Below, piece after piece: positions 8,345 to 17,204 of a stretch of DNA of 40,148 nucleotides. The stretch lies in assembly GCA_945834405.1 (NCBI GenBank), contig CAMAHD010000005.1:1-40148 (forward strand), given 5' to 3'. Both the position numbers and the translations under genes were made by a program. Position 1 is the first letter of the stretch, and the number at the start of each line of letters is the position of its first letter. The notes under the pieces were generated by a model that saw only the letters and a list, made by a program, of their open reading frames with translations, made no database searches and had not been told where the DNA came from. The stretch is from an uncultured Prevotella sp. (GTDB lineage Bacteria; Bacteroidota; Bacteroidia; Bacteroidales; Bacteroidaceae).

Positions 8345-10222
8345 TTAATATTCTTTAAACGTAAACCCATTCCATTTGAGTTTTTTTTGCAGATTAACAG
8401 AATCTTCGTATGCCTTTATTTCATGGTTATAATCATTCATATATGTTCTGTTGGGTTCTAACTGAATAGGCATTGCCTGCAATTCGAGTGTCGCTTCTTC
8501 GGGCGAAAGAGAGGCTGCATACATGCATCCAGCTGGTGCGCGGAAACGGAGGGCACGCTCTACTGACTGCCAGGAGGTATCGTAAAAGCGGATGGCACTG
8601 TCCTTACATTTCCCGCTTCCGTAAGTTGTCACCATACAAATCAGGTAACGGAGACTGTCTCCTGGCGCCGATGATGAATCAGGCAGTACTTTCATCTCTA
8701 CATCGGCAACTGCCGACAGGCGTATATGAAGGTAGTCGTCAGTCAGCCTCAACATTTCTGTCTTGCCATCAAAACGATTGGTCACCTCAGCCTTCATGCC
8801 GTATGCACTGAAGTCGATCATGTCCAGACGGCCTACACGACTGAGATAAGGGAACAGCGAATCGGGCATCTCACTAAACAATTGAGACATTGTAGGTTGT
8901 TGAACTGACTTAATCGGTTGTTGAGCAGACCTGACCTCTTGCCCGACAGATATCTTTGCGTCCTGAGCCTGTTGGGCTGAGAGTGACTGGGAAGCGACAA
9001 ACAAAGCTAAGAGCAACATGGCAACATCCTTACGCTTCCATATTCTGACAACTTTGTTTCGAATAGCCAGATGGTTACATAACGTAACCAAGAGGAAGAG
9101 GCAGCAACCCAAGGTGAAGGCAGGAAGCATGTTGCCTTCAGACATATTGGGGAACAGGAGCTCCAACACCTCCATGTAATAATCGCGGATGAAGAAGACA
9201 GCGACAATAGCTATCAGCAGCACCAGAAGATTGATGCCGGCTGTGAGCATCTGATAAGGCATACCCACCTTCACCGGACTATATCCTATCAAGAGCAGAT
9301 TCTCTAACTTAGAAGTATTCTTCTGTACCAAGAGATAGATACTCAACATGAGGATATAGAAACTGAGGGCACAGATGACAACGCCAATTGCCATGACCAG
9401 CATGACGACCAGTTTCAGGAAATAGCTCGTCTTCTCTGCATTCAATTTGTCGTTTTCTACCTCATAATCCTGTTTGTCCATATAATTCAAGACCGTCTCG
9501 TCGGCACTGTTCGCCACCTGAACAATCAAACGGGTAGGCTCCTGCTGTTCGTCTGGAGCGTATGTCTGATTGCTCCAGTCCATAAACCGCTGGGGAACCA
9601 AGATGCTGTTCAAGCGATTGGAGAAACCTATCACCTTGCCGCGGTATTCATCCTGCCTGCCATTGCCACGGATAAAGATATGAAAGTCTATCATTCCCAT
9701 CAGTCCGTCACTGATTTTAGGCAAGGAATGGGTATGGGCAAAACCGAAGTTATACATATTAATATAGGTACGCGGAAGAATGACGGGCACTTCTTTATCT
9801 CCGGGATTCCACGTCCACTGTTGTAAGGGCAAATCAATGAATTCATCAGGAACACTCTCGAAAAATAGCTCGCTGTTCAAGACTGGTGTGCCCTGCACGC
9901 CCATCCTGGCATCTACCTTGTAGGCAGTAGAACTGAATTTACCTGTGCGTACTGAAAAACGCTGGTTTTCCATGTCTTCTATCTCCTCTTCACTGAAGGT
10001 GTTGCCCTTGCCCGTCAGCGACGATGCTTCAGAGATATGTTTGCTGACGACGATAAAATCAGCACTCATGAAGGAATCGCCCTGGGTAAAGACGGGCAAG
10101 ACATCACGATAGAACTGATAGCTCATGAGAATGATGAGCATACCGAAAAGATTTGCCAAGGCAAAGCCCGCAAACTGAACAATGCTGATATGCTGTCTCA
10201 ACAGCTTCCAAATCAATTTCAT
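8345..10222 (-). CDS. FtsX-like ABC permease fused to a DUF3256-type secreted protein
   Basis: N-terminal TM region, extracytoplasmic domain and TM cluster; C-terminal MSQLFSEMPDSLFPYLSRVGRLDMIDFSAYGMKAEVTNRFDGKTEMLRLTDDYLHIRLS resembles DUF3256; internal signal-peptide-like MLLLALFVASQSLSAQ at residues 402-417. Confidence 0.75.
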   Translation of the reverse strand: MKLIWKLLRQHISIVQFAGFALANLFGMLIILMSYQFYRDVLPVFTQGDSFMSADFIVVSKHISEASSLTGKGNTFSEEEIEDMENQRFSVRTGKFSSTAYKVDARMGVQGTPVLNSELFFESVPDEFIDLPLQQWTWNPGDKEVPVILPRTYINMYNFGFAHTHSLPKISDGLMGMIDFHIFIRGNGRQDEYRGKVIGFSNRLNSILVPQRFMDWSNQTYAPDEQQEPTRLIVQVANSADETVLNYMDKQDYEVENDKLNAEKTSYFLKLVVMLVMAIGVVICALSFYILMLSIYLLVQKNTSKLENLLLIGYSPVKVGMPYQMLTAGINLLVLLIAIVAVFFIRDYYMEVLELLFPNMSEGNMLPAFTLGCCLFLLVTLCNHLAIRNKVVRIWKRKDVAMLLLALFVASQSLSAQQAQDAKISVGQEVRSAQQPIKSVQQPTMSQLFSEMPDSLFPYLSRVGRLDMIDFSAYGMKAEVTNRFDGKTEMLRLTDDYLHIRLSAVADVEMKVLPDSSSAPGDSLRYLICMVTTYGSGKCKDSAIRFYDTSWQSVERALRFRAPAGCMYAASLSPEEATLELQAMPIQLEPNRTYMNDYNHEIKAYEDSVNLQKKLKWNGFTFKEY

Positions 10223-10863
10223 AGATGATAGGTTTTTTGATAGTCCAAGGGGAAATGTTTGCCTATACTGGTGACAATGACTCCGGCTTTCTGACGGGCA
10301 GCTTCTTCCATCATGATCTCACCCATCACCTTGCCGTTGGCATCATCCAGATGACTCACCGGTTCGTCTGCCAACAGGAAATCGAAGGGCTGGACCAAAG
10401 CCCGCATCATAGCCACACGCTGCTGCTGACCGAAAGACAACAAGCCGACAGGCACATGAAGCTTATCGGCAATGCCCAGACGTTCGAACCACTGCTCTAT
10501 CTCGGACTTGCTTTTCCAGTTGGTCAGCCTGTTCTTGATTTCCACGTTTTCGTAAGCAGTCAGTTCAGGAAACAGGCGTAGTTCCTGAAAAAGATGGCTG
10601 ATATGTTTCTGACGCATATCGACCCACTGCATCACTCTCAGCTGACGGATATCCTTTCTGTCAAAGCTCACAATACCCGAGTAGTCATGCCGATAACCGA
10701 GAATATAACTGCAGAAAGTACTCTTGCCCTTTCCGCTTTCTGCCAAGACAAGATACAATCCTCCTTTTTCAAAAGTGACAGTCTGCTGCCATACCTCTGA
10801 AGAGACATCTCCCTGTCGGGCAAAGACCTCTGGCAAGACGTGCTCAAATTTTATCTCTTTCAT
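10219..10863 (-). CDS. ABC transporter ATP-binding protein with variant motifs
   Basis: Walker A AESGKGKS, signature LSFGQQQRVAMMRAL, Walker B FDFLLADEP, D-loop SHLDD; 4-bp overlap with both neighbours. Confidence 0.85.
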   Translation of the reverse strand: MKEIKFEHVLPEVFARQGDVSSEVWQQTVTFEKGGLYLVLAESGKGKSTFCSYILGYRHDYSGIVSFDRKDIRQLRVMQWVDMRQKHISHLFQELRLFPELTAYENVEIKNRLTNWKSKSEIEQWFERLGIADKLHVPVGLLSFGQQQRVAMMRALVQPFDFLLADEPVSHLDDANGKVMGEIMMEEAARQKAGVIVTSIGKHFPLDYQKTYHL

Positions 10864-12242
10864 TTCTCTATTGAATAAACGATATAGTCGGTTTTTCCCA
10901 AGAGGGAACGAAGAAAGGAAACCATACCCTTCAGCTCTGAATTTTGTTTCGCAAGCGCCTCTAATCCTAATACCCCACAGAAACGAGAATGGGCAACCTG
11001 CGCTGCAACAGGAGCTGGAAGAGGACGGTTGGTCTGCTGGAGGACAGACTGAAGCAGGCTGTCTGAGGTGGCGAGATAAAGCAGACTGTCTTCACTGATT
11101 CCCAGTCGGAGTTGCCAAGAGCCGCTGTTCACAGAGAGCTGAGGATAAGGAGAGGCGGAAGGAATACGCCGGATGGCAGTTCCCGGAGGAGCTGACTGCA
11201 TCCAGTAATCAATATCTTGTGTCCAGTCAGGTTGTTTTTGTTCTGCCAGAACAACGAACTGCGAATGCTCACCCTGCCATGACCGGAGAGAGAGTAAGAT
11301 ATTGCCGTCTACACTGCGTATCAGCTTATCCATGTCCAACGAGGTGTTCATACCCATTAACACGGTACGTAACGTGGGATTGCTCCGCAACAGTTGCAGC
11401 ATATCCTCCCCTTTCATACCGCAAGCCAAAGAGAACACGGCATCTCCCGATATTCTGTCAGCGAAGAAAGGACGAATGGGATGATAGTGTTCAAGGGCTG
11501 TCTGCAGCTGTCGGTCTGTTTCGGGATGGAGGGAGAAAGGATGTGCTACCAACTGCAGACAGTGGTTCTCATGGCTGACATCAAACTTCACGGCAACCTC
11601 TTTTTGGGCTACCTGACGGTCGATACCCAAAAGAAACATCGACTCCAATTGCTGTGGCAGTGCCTTGGCATATGCTACGGCGGAGATACCTGTCTTCTCT
11701 ACGTCTAACAGTTCAAACAAGGGGGACAGCTGCTGTTCCGCTTCCAAGAGACGCGACATTTTCCGTTGCAGTTCCTGATGTGCCGTCTCTACGACGGGTC
11801 CCATCATCATGACTGCTGCATCAGAGACAGCTATCATCATACTACCCTTCAAAAGGAAAAACGACAGTCCCTTCCTTTCTGACAAGGCTTGAATCTGCCC
11901 CGAAGGTACCAGAGAACCCAGCCATTCTTCGAGTTTTTCTCTGCTATCCGTCTTCGCCACGCAGCCGAAACGTCCGTCATGAGTCTCAAATATATAGATA
12001 GGCTCAGCGCCATCGATACCACAATCTGAAATGTTTTCTACACGGAGCTTGCTCTTCAGTTCGTCCATACCTTCAGGACCGAGGCTATGGCTGAGGTCAA
12101 CAGCCATCAATGCCTGACAGTTTTCGGGCACCGTCTGGCGATAGTCTGCCGAACAGGACAGCAGGGTAGATACCAGCAGCAAGGCCACTGTCAACCGACC
12201 TGCCAGATGCCTGCTAAAATATTTCAATCTGTTTCGTTCCAT
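10860..12242 (-). CDS. Lipoprotein, DUF4836-like
   Basis: Lipobox LLSC; overall resemblance to Bacteroidota DUF4836 proteins; same operon. Confidence 0.6.
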   Translation of the reverse strand: MERNRLKYFSRHLAGRLTVALLLVSTLLSCSADYRQTVPENCQALMAVDLSHSLGPEGMDELKSKLRVENISDCGIDGAEPIYIFETHDGRFGCVAKTDSREKLEEWLGSLVPSGQIQALSERKGLSFFLLKGSMMIAVSDAAVMMMGPVVETAHQELQRKMSRLLEAEQQLSPLFELLDVEKTGISAVAYAKALPQQLESMFLLGIDRQVAQKEVAVKFDVSHENHCLQLVAHPFSLHPETDRQLQTALEHYHPIRPFFADRISGDAVFSLACGMKGEDMLQLLRSNPTLRTVLMGMNTSLDMDKLIRSVDGNILLSLRSWQGEHSQFVVLAEQKQPDWTQDIDYWMQSAPPGTAIRRIPSASPYPQLSVNSGSWQLRLGISEDSLLYLATSDSLLQSVLQQTNRPLPAPVAAQVAHSRFCGVLGLEALAKQNSELKGMVSFLRSLLGKTDYIVYSIEK

Positions 12243-12283
12243 CTGTGTTTGTTATCCGTATTATACACCTCTTGGTTCATTCA

Positions 12284-13009
12284 TCACCCCTGACTCTTTG
12301 CCAGCTGCATCATCATGACGGCTGCCAGTCCTGCCGTTTCGGTACGAAGGCGAGACTCTCCCAACGACACGGAGATACAGCCTTTTTGCACGGCAGCCTT
12401 CACTTCATCTATGGAGAAATCCCCCTCCGGACCTATCATGACTACGGCTTCATCCTGGGGATTCATGGCTCTGAGTTCATCGAAAAGGAAGGAACGGGGC
12501 ACTTCCTCATAACAATGGGCGATAAATACCTTTCCCTGACAGGGTCGTTCCAGAAAATCCTTGACAGAAACCATCTCCGTCAGCTGAGGCAGCCAAGCCT
12601 TTCTGCTCTGCTTCATGGCTGCCACTACAATCTTTTCCAGGCGAGGCAGTTTCAGGACCTTCCTCTCAGAGAACTGGCAATCCAGAAAGGTCAAGGCATC
12701 AATGCCTATCTCCACTGCTTTTTCTGCCAGCCACTCTGTCCGGTCCATCATCTTTGTAGGGGCGATAGCCAAATGTATTCTGCCCTGCCAGGCAGCTTCC
12801 GGAGAGACGGTACGAAGAATCTTATAACAACAATGCTTGTTATCTGCCACCGTCACTTCCGCCTCATGGAAGGAGCCTTGACCATCCAACAGCACCATCG
12901 CATCCCCAGCCTTCATCCGTAGGACACGGAGGGCATGGGTAGCCTCTTCTGACGGAAGTTCATGAGACCGGGCTGCATCGGGTACATAAAAATATCTGAT
13001 TTCTTTCAT
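12284..13009 (-). CDS. rsmE: 16S rRNA (uracil-1498-N3)-methyltransferase
   Basis: HALRVLRMKAGD, IAPTKMMDRTEWLAEKAVEIGI, VVMIGPEGDFSIDEV, SLGESRLRTETA. Confidence 0.93.
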   Translation of the reverse strand: MKEIRYFYVPDAARSHELPSEEATHALRVLRMKAGDAMVLLDGQGSFHEAEVTVADNKHCCYKILRTVSPEAAWQGRIHLAIAPTKMMDRTEWLAEKAVEIGIDALTFLDCQFSERKVLKLPRLEKIVVAAMKQSRKAWLPQLTEMVSVKDFLERPCQGKVFIAHCYEEVPRSFLFDELRAMNPQDEAVVMIGPEGDFSIDEVKAAVQKGCISVSLGESRLRTETAGLAAVMMMQLAKSQG

Positions 13010-13557
13010 TCTTGCTGGTCTTTTCTCTTTTGCAACTCTTGCTGTATATAGGATGCCAGTCGGTAGTTCTCCTCCTGAACAGCCTTGTCCAGTTCTGCCT
13101 GCAATATTTCATTGCTGACAACATTGATGGGTACCATCATCTGCTCTTCACCCGTATAGGGGGCACTCTGACGGTCCATCAGTTCACGGTCGATGAACAT
13201 GGGAAGATGGCAGATCTGCGACAGCATGACTGCATCACTGAGACGTATATCCATCTCGGCATCTGAAAAAAGATTATGGACTTTGGTCTGATAAACACCA
13301 GCCTTCAAATCCGTAATCAATATCTCGAAATGTCCAGGAGGTGCTGTCTGCATCAACATCATGGCCATCACCTCTGGCAGAAATCGCTTGCAGTCATGAG
13401 GATGTTGACGTCTCATGGCAAACTGCTGTTTCATCGTGCCATCACAGATAAACGAAATAGAGCGTTTATTCTCTTCATCTACCAAGACAACCAATGCCAT
13501 GTCGGAGAGAATGGTAGGCTCAGCTATTCCTTTAAAGAAAAGACGTACTTTTTCCAT
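13006..13557 (-). CDS. Bifunctional nuclease family (DUF151) protein with C-terminal UVR motif
   Basis: DUF151-like core (PHDCKRFLPEVMAMM, LSDAVMLS) and UVR-like LQAELDKAVQEENYRLASYIQQELQKRK. Confidence 0.85.
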   Translation of the reverse strand: MEKVRLFFKGIAEPTILSDMALVVLVDEENKRSISFICDGTMKQQFAMRRQHPHDCKRFLPEVMAMMLMQTAPPGHFEILITDLKAGVYQTKVHNLFSDAEMDIRLSDAVMLSQICHLPMFIDRELMDRQSAPYTGEEQMMVPINVVSNEILQAELDKAVQEENYRLASYIQQELQKRKDQQE

Positions 13558-13558
13558 A

Positions 13559-14836
13559 TTATTCTGCTTTACTGATTGATTCTGCCTGTGCTGGCTCTGT
13601 GACAGCGGATTTGGGTCTGAAACAAAGGAAGAACAAGATACCTACCGACAAAGCATAGGCAGCAAAGGTATGCCAACACACCGACCACTCCACACTGCCA
13701 TCCAAGGCGGTATGCGAAGTCACTACCTGCTGGGCTGCCAGAGAACCGACAGTGGCACCCAAGCCATTGGTCATCATCATGAACAAACCTTGGGCACTGG
13801 AACGCAAGGCTGGCTCTGTTGACTGGTCGACGAACAGCGAACCGGATATATTAAAGAAGTCGAAGGCAACGCCGTACACAACCATCGACAGTATCAGCAT
13901 CCATACACCACTGCCAGGATTGCCCAAGCCCAAGAGTTCAAAACGAATCGCCCAGGCAAACATGGCTATCAGCATCACAGCCTTGATACCGAAACGTTTC
14001 ATGAAGAATGGTATGAGCAAAATACAGACGGTCTCGCTAATCTGTGAAAGCGAATACAGGATGTTGGCATGCTTCACGCCGAAAGTTTCTGCATATTCAG
14101 GAATGCTCTTGAAACTCTCCAAAAATGGAGTTGCAAAACCATTGGTTATTTGCAGACTGGCACCAAGAAGGGCAGAGAAGACGAAGAAAATAGCCATCTT
14201 CTTTTGCCGGAACAGGGCAAAGGCTTTCAAACCAAAGGCATCTGCCAGATTCTGCTTCTTTCCTTTGACAACAGGACAGGAAGGCAACGTAAAGGTGTAG
14301 AGGAACAACAGGATGCCAATGGCTCCCGACAGGAAGAACTGGTTGTAGTTGACCTGAAAGCCTAACAAGTCTACGAGCCACATCGTACAGATAAAACCGA
14401 TGGTACCAAACACACGGATAGGAGGAAAATCTTTAACCATATCCATCTTGGCTTGATTCAAGGCACTGTATGCGACAGAATTGGAAAGTGCCAAAGTCGG
14501 CATGTAAAAGGCGACGCTGACAGAATAGAAGGTAAAAAGGATGGAGAAATCGGCATTGCTGCCATATAACTTTCCATACCATCCGAGCGCTATGATGGCC
14601 AATGCCGCTACAAGGTGACACAGACCCAACAAGCGCTGAGCAGGAATCCATCGGTCGGCAACAATACCCATCAATGTGGGCATGAAAAGAGACACAAATC
14701 CCTGCATGGCATAAAAACTGCCTATATGGGCAGACATGCCTATACGTCCCAGATACATTCCCATACAGGTGAGATAAGCTCCCCACACTGCAAACTCCAG
14801 AAAATTCATCAGAGCCAAACGAACTTTCAACATCAT
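13559..14836 (-). CDS. MFS transporter, nucleoside:H+ symporter (NupG-like)
   Basis: MNFLEFAVWGAYLTCMGMYLGRIGM... multi-TM; SMVVYGVAFDFFNISGSLFVD. Confidence 0.85.
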   Translation of the reverse strand: MMLKVRLALMNFLEFAVWGAYLTCMGMYLGRIGMSAHIGSFYAMQGFVSLFMPTLMGIVADRWIPAQRLLGLCHLVAALAIIALGWYGKLYGSNADFSILFTFYSVSVAFYMPTLALSNSVAYSALNQAKMDMVKDFPPIRVFGTIGFICTMWLVDLLGFQVNYNQFFLSGAIGILLFLYTFTLPSCPVVKGKKQNLADAFGLKAFALFRQKKMAIFFVFSALLGASLQITNGFATPFLESFKSIPEYAETFGVKHANILYSLSQISETVCILLIPFFMKRFGIKAVMLIAMFAWAIRFELLGLGNPGSGVWMLILSMVVYGVAFDFFNISGSLFVDQSTEPALRSSAQGLFMMMTNGLGATVGSLAAQQVVTSHTALDGSVEWSVCWHTFAAYALSVGILFFLCFRPKSAVTEPAQAESISKAE

Positions 14837-14840
14837 AGTT

Positions 14841-15053
14841 TTACTCTATTATAAGGTTATTTTTATAGGCAACCAAATGCCCTTGAATTGTTTTTTTTAC
14901 GGTTATTTCTCCTCCAAGCCATTCCGTGAAGGGTTCTTCTCCATGGAGGCAATGTACATCCTGTACTATTCCTCCCTGTATCTCCACCACTGCCAGCTGT
15001 ATACAACTGCCGTCAGGAAGATTCACCCGGTGAGCCGCCACTCGTCTTTTCAT
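14841..15053 (-). CDS. Small conserved hypothetical protein
   Basis: 70-aa ORF filling the gap between the DUF4296 and MFS genes in the same orientation. Confidence 0.5.
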   Translation of the reverse strand: MKRRVAAHRVNLPDGSCIQLAVVEIQGGIVQDVHCLHGEEPFTEWLGGEITVKKTIQGHLVAYKNNLIIE

Positions 15054-15083
15054 CTCACAAGCAGATTGGTTCTGACCTTCCCC

Positions 15084-16013
15084 CTAATCAACTGGACGAC
15101 GCTTGGGACTGATAGCGGGATGCGGCAAATGCTTCTTCTCTAAGGCGCGCTCCTTCATCAGAGTATCTTGTGAGGACGGAGGAACTGCCAAGCTGTCTGC
15201 AGCCGAAGAAACTGCCACCTCAACACTGTCGACCGACTGTGAATGGAAACGTACCAGCTGCAGGTCACTGATGAACAAGAGTTTGAGAGTAGAATTCGTC
15301 TCACTTCCCTGGTCCAGATAGATAAAACCTTTGATACGTTTGATATCCATATCATGATTGGCTGGTATACGCAACTGTGTCAAGCCCGACATGTAAATAT
15401 TAGAAGTAAAACAGCCGATACTGTCTTTGTCATACTCTACCATGACATAGGCTGTTGCATCCTTCGTGCCACTCTGATAGACAAAATTGGAGTTCATGTT
15501 CAGGAGGAAAGAGTCGCCCTTCTTGAAAGAAGAGTCGGCATCTATACAGAAATCCATTCGGTTGTAGGGCGCAACGGGCATCAGCACTACAGCCTGCCGC
15601 CCATTCCAGATATTTGCCGTATCACCCGTCAGCGAAGCCTGGGCGTATTTGCTCAATTCACCAGAGGTTGCTCCCAAGGCAACGGCTTGCTTTTCCAAAC
15701 GGTCATTCACATGTTGGTAGATATCCTTCATGCGATAGGCATGGGAATAATAATAAACTAAAGAAGAATCAAATTCGGCTTCGGTTATCCCATGTTTTTC
15801 CAACACCTGGAGGAATGCCAGACGACGGTCGTAATTCTGCAGAGCATCTCTTTCCGTCATCACGACAGCCTGTCCCAAATGAAAGTCATAGATGATTTCC
15901 TCCATTTCATCCGGCTGGATATAATCGCGAGGTACCCCGGGCTTGCAAGCCTGGATGGCGAACAGCCCTACTAACCATACCAAGAGGGATATAGACTGAC
16001 ACGTTGTTCTCAT
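15084..16013 (-). CDS. DUF4296 domain-containing lipoprotein
   Basis: Lipobox FAIQAC; YIQPDEMEEIIYDFHLGQAV, DSSLVYYYSHAYRMKDIYQHVNDRLEK. Confidence 0.8.
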   Translation of the reverse strand: MRTTCQSISLLVWLVGLFAIQACKPGVPRDYIQPDEMEEIIYDFHLGQAVVMTERDALQNYDRRLAFLQVLEKHGITEAEFDSSLVYYYSHAYRMKDIYQHVNDRLEKQAVALGATSGELSKYAQASLTGDTANIWNGRQAVVLMPVAPYNRMDFCIDADSSFKKGDSFLLNMNSNFVYQSGTKDATAYVMVEYDKDSIGCFTSNIYMSGLTQLRIPANHDMDIKRIKGFIYLDQGSETNSTLKLLFISDLQLVRFHSQSVDSVEVAVSSAADSLAVPPSSQDTLMKERALEKKHLPHPAISPKRRPVD

Positions 16014-16024
16014 GACTTCTTTTC

Positions 16025-16122
16025 TTAAGGTGGGTTCTAAAAAACAGCTTTGTCAGATGGCAAAACGTAACCCATAATTATATTGTTTTGTTTACGGTGG
16101 TCATTTATAGAATCCACCTTAA
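16025..16122. mobile_element. Candidate 98-bp MITE-like element
   Basis: Terminal inverted repeats TTAAGGTGGgTTCTAaAAA / TTTaTAGAAtCCACCTTAA (15 nt with 1 mismatch, extending to ~19 nt with 2). Confidence 0.4.
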
Positions 16123-16751
16123 ATCTTTCCAGATGTCAGCGATGCGACCTCTTTCCTGTAGAACAGAAGCAGCAGGGCAACGCCTACACAAATGCAGGAG
16201 TCGGCAAAATTGAATACAGGACTGAAAAAGACATACGGATCTCCACCCACTACCGGCACCCATTCAGGATAAGTTGAGACAATCAAAGGGAAATAGAACA
16301 TATCTACAACCTTTCCCATCAGGAACGGAGCATAGCCTTCTCCCAATGGCACGAAATAGGAGACATAATAGGGAGACGAAGCATTGAATATCAATCCATA
16401 CAACATGCCGTCGATGATATTACCCAAAGCACCTGCCGTAATCATGGTGAGACAAAGCAGGAAGCCTCTCGGCTGTTTTCCATTCTTGATTTGTCTTGCC
16501 AGATAATAAATGAGAAAGAGTGTCAGAGTAATACGGAAAATGGAAAGCAACAACTTGCTTCCCAACTCCATCCCGTATGCCATACCATTATTCTCAACAA
16601 AACAGATTTTAAACCAACTGGTTATTTCTATCGTTTCATGGAGAGTCATGTGAGTCTTGACCCACATCTTCAGAATCTGATCTATCAGCAGGATGGCCAC
16701 CGTCATCACGATGGCCATTCTTGCCGTAGTCCTCATGTTTTGATTATTCAT
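16119..16751 (-). CDS. lspA: Lipoprotein signal peptidase (signal peptidase II)
   Basis: NNGMAYGMELGSKLLLSIFR, GALGNIIDGMLYG, FNFADSCICVGV. Confidence 0.93.
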   Translation of the reverse strand: MNNQNMRTTARMAIVMTVAILLIDQILKMWVKTHMTLHETIEITSWFKICFVENNGMAYGMELGSKLLLSIFRITLTLFLIYYLARQIKNGKQPRGFLLCLTMITAGALGNIIDGMLYGLIFNASSPYYVSYFVPLGEGYAPFLMGKVVDMFYFPLIVSTYPEWVPVVGGDPYVFFSPVFNFADSCICVGVALLLLFYRKEVASLTSGKI

Positions 16752-17132
16752 TTACTTTTTGCGGTTCTGTTTCGACTCCACGCTGAGCGTAGCGTGAGGC
16801 ACTGCCCTGAGGCGTTCCTTCGGTATCAGCTTTCCTGTAAGACGGTCGATACCATAAGTCTTGTTTTCAATACGTACAAGTGCTGCCTCCAGACCCTGAA
16901 TGAACTTCTGCTGTCGGCAAGCCAACTGTGTCAGTTCTTCTTTGGTTTGTGAAGCACTGCCCTCTTCAAGAATCTTGTAGGTAGGTGACGTGTCATCCAC
17001 ATCATTGCCATCCTGATTCATCAAGACTCTCATCATTTGTTCATAGTCACGCTTGGCTAAAGCCAATTTTTCATTAATAATATCCCGGAACTCTTGGAGT
17101 TCTTCATCGGAATAACGTGTTTTTTCAGACAT
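16752..17132 (-). CDS. TraR/DksA-like protein lacking the zinc-finger cysteines
   Basis: ALVRIENKTYGIDRLTGKLIPKERLRAVPHATLSVESK; only Cys in the protein is at LACRQQ. Confidence 0.85.
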   Translation of the reverse strand: MSEKTRYSDEELQEFRDIINEKLALAKRDYEQMMRVLMNQDGNDVDDTSPTYKILEEGSASQTKEELTQLACRQQKFIQGLEAALVRIENKTYGIDRLTGKLIPKERLRAVPHATLSVESKQNRKK

Positions 17133-17204
17133 ACTATCAAGATTATAAAGTTTGTGTTTACTTCACTCTCCTACCGAAGAGTTGCCATCGCGGCAGAGAA
17201 GGCT

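Noticed and set aside
12245-12922. 225-aa plus-strand ORF
   Set aside because: Antisense to rsmE, no recognisable domain.
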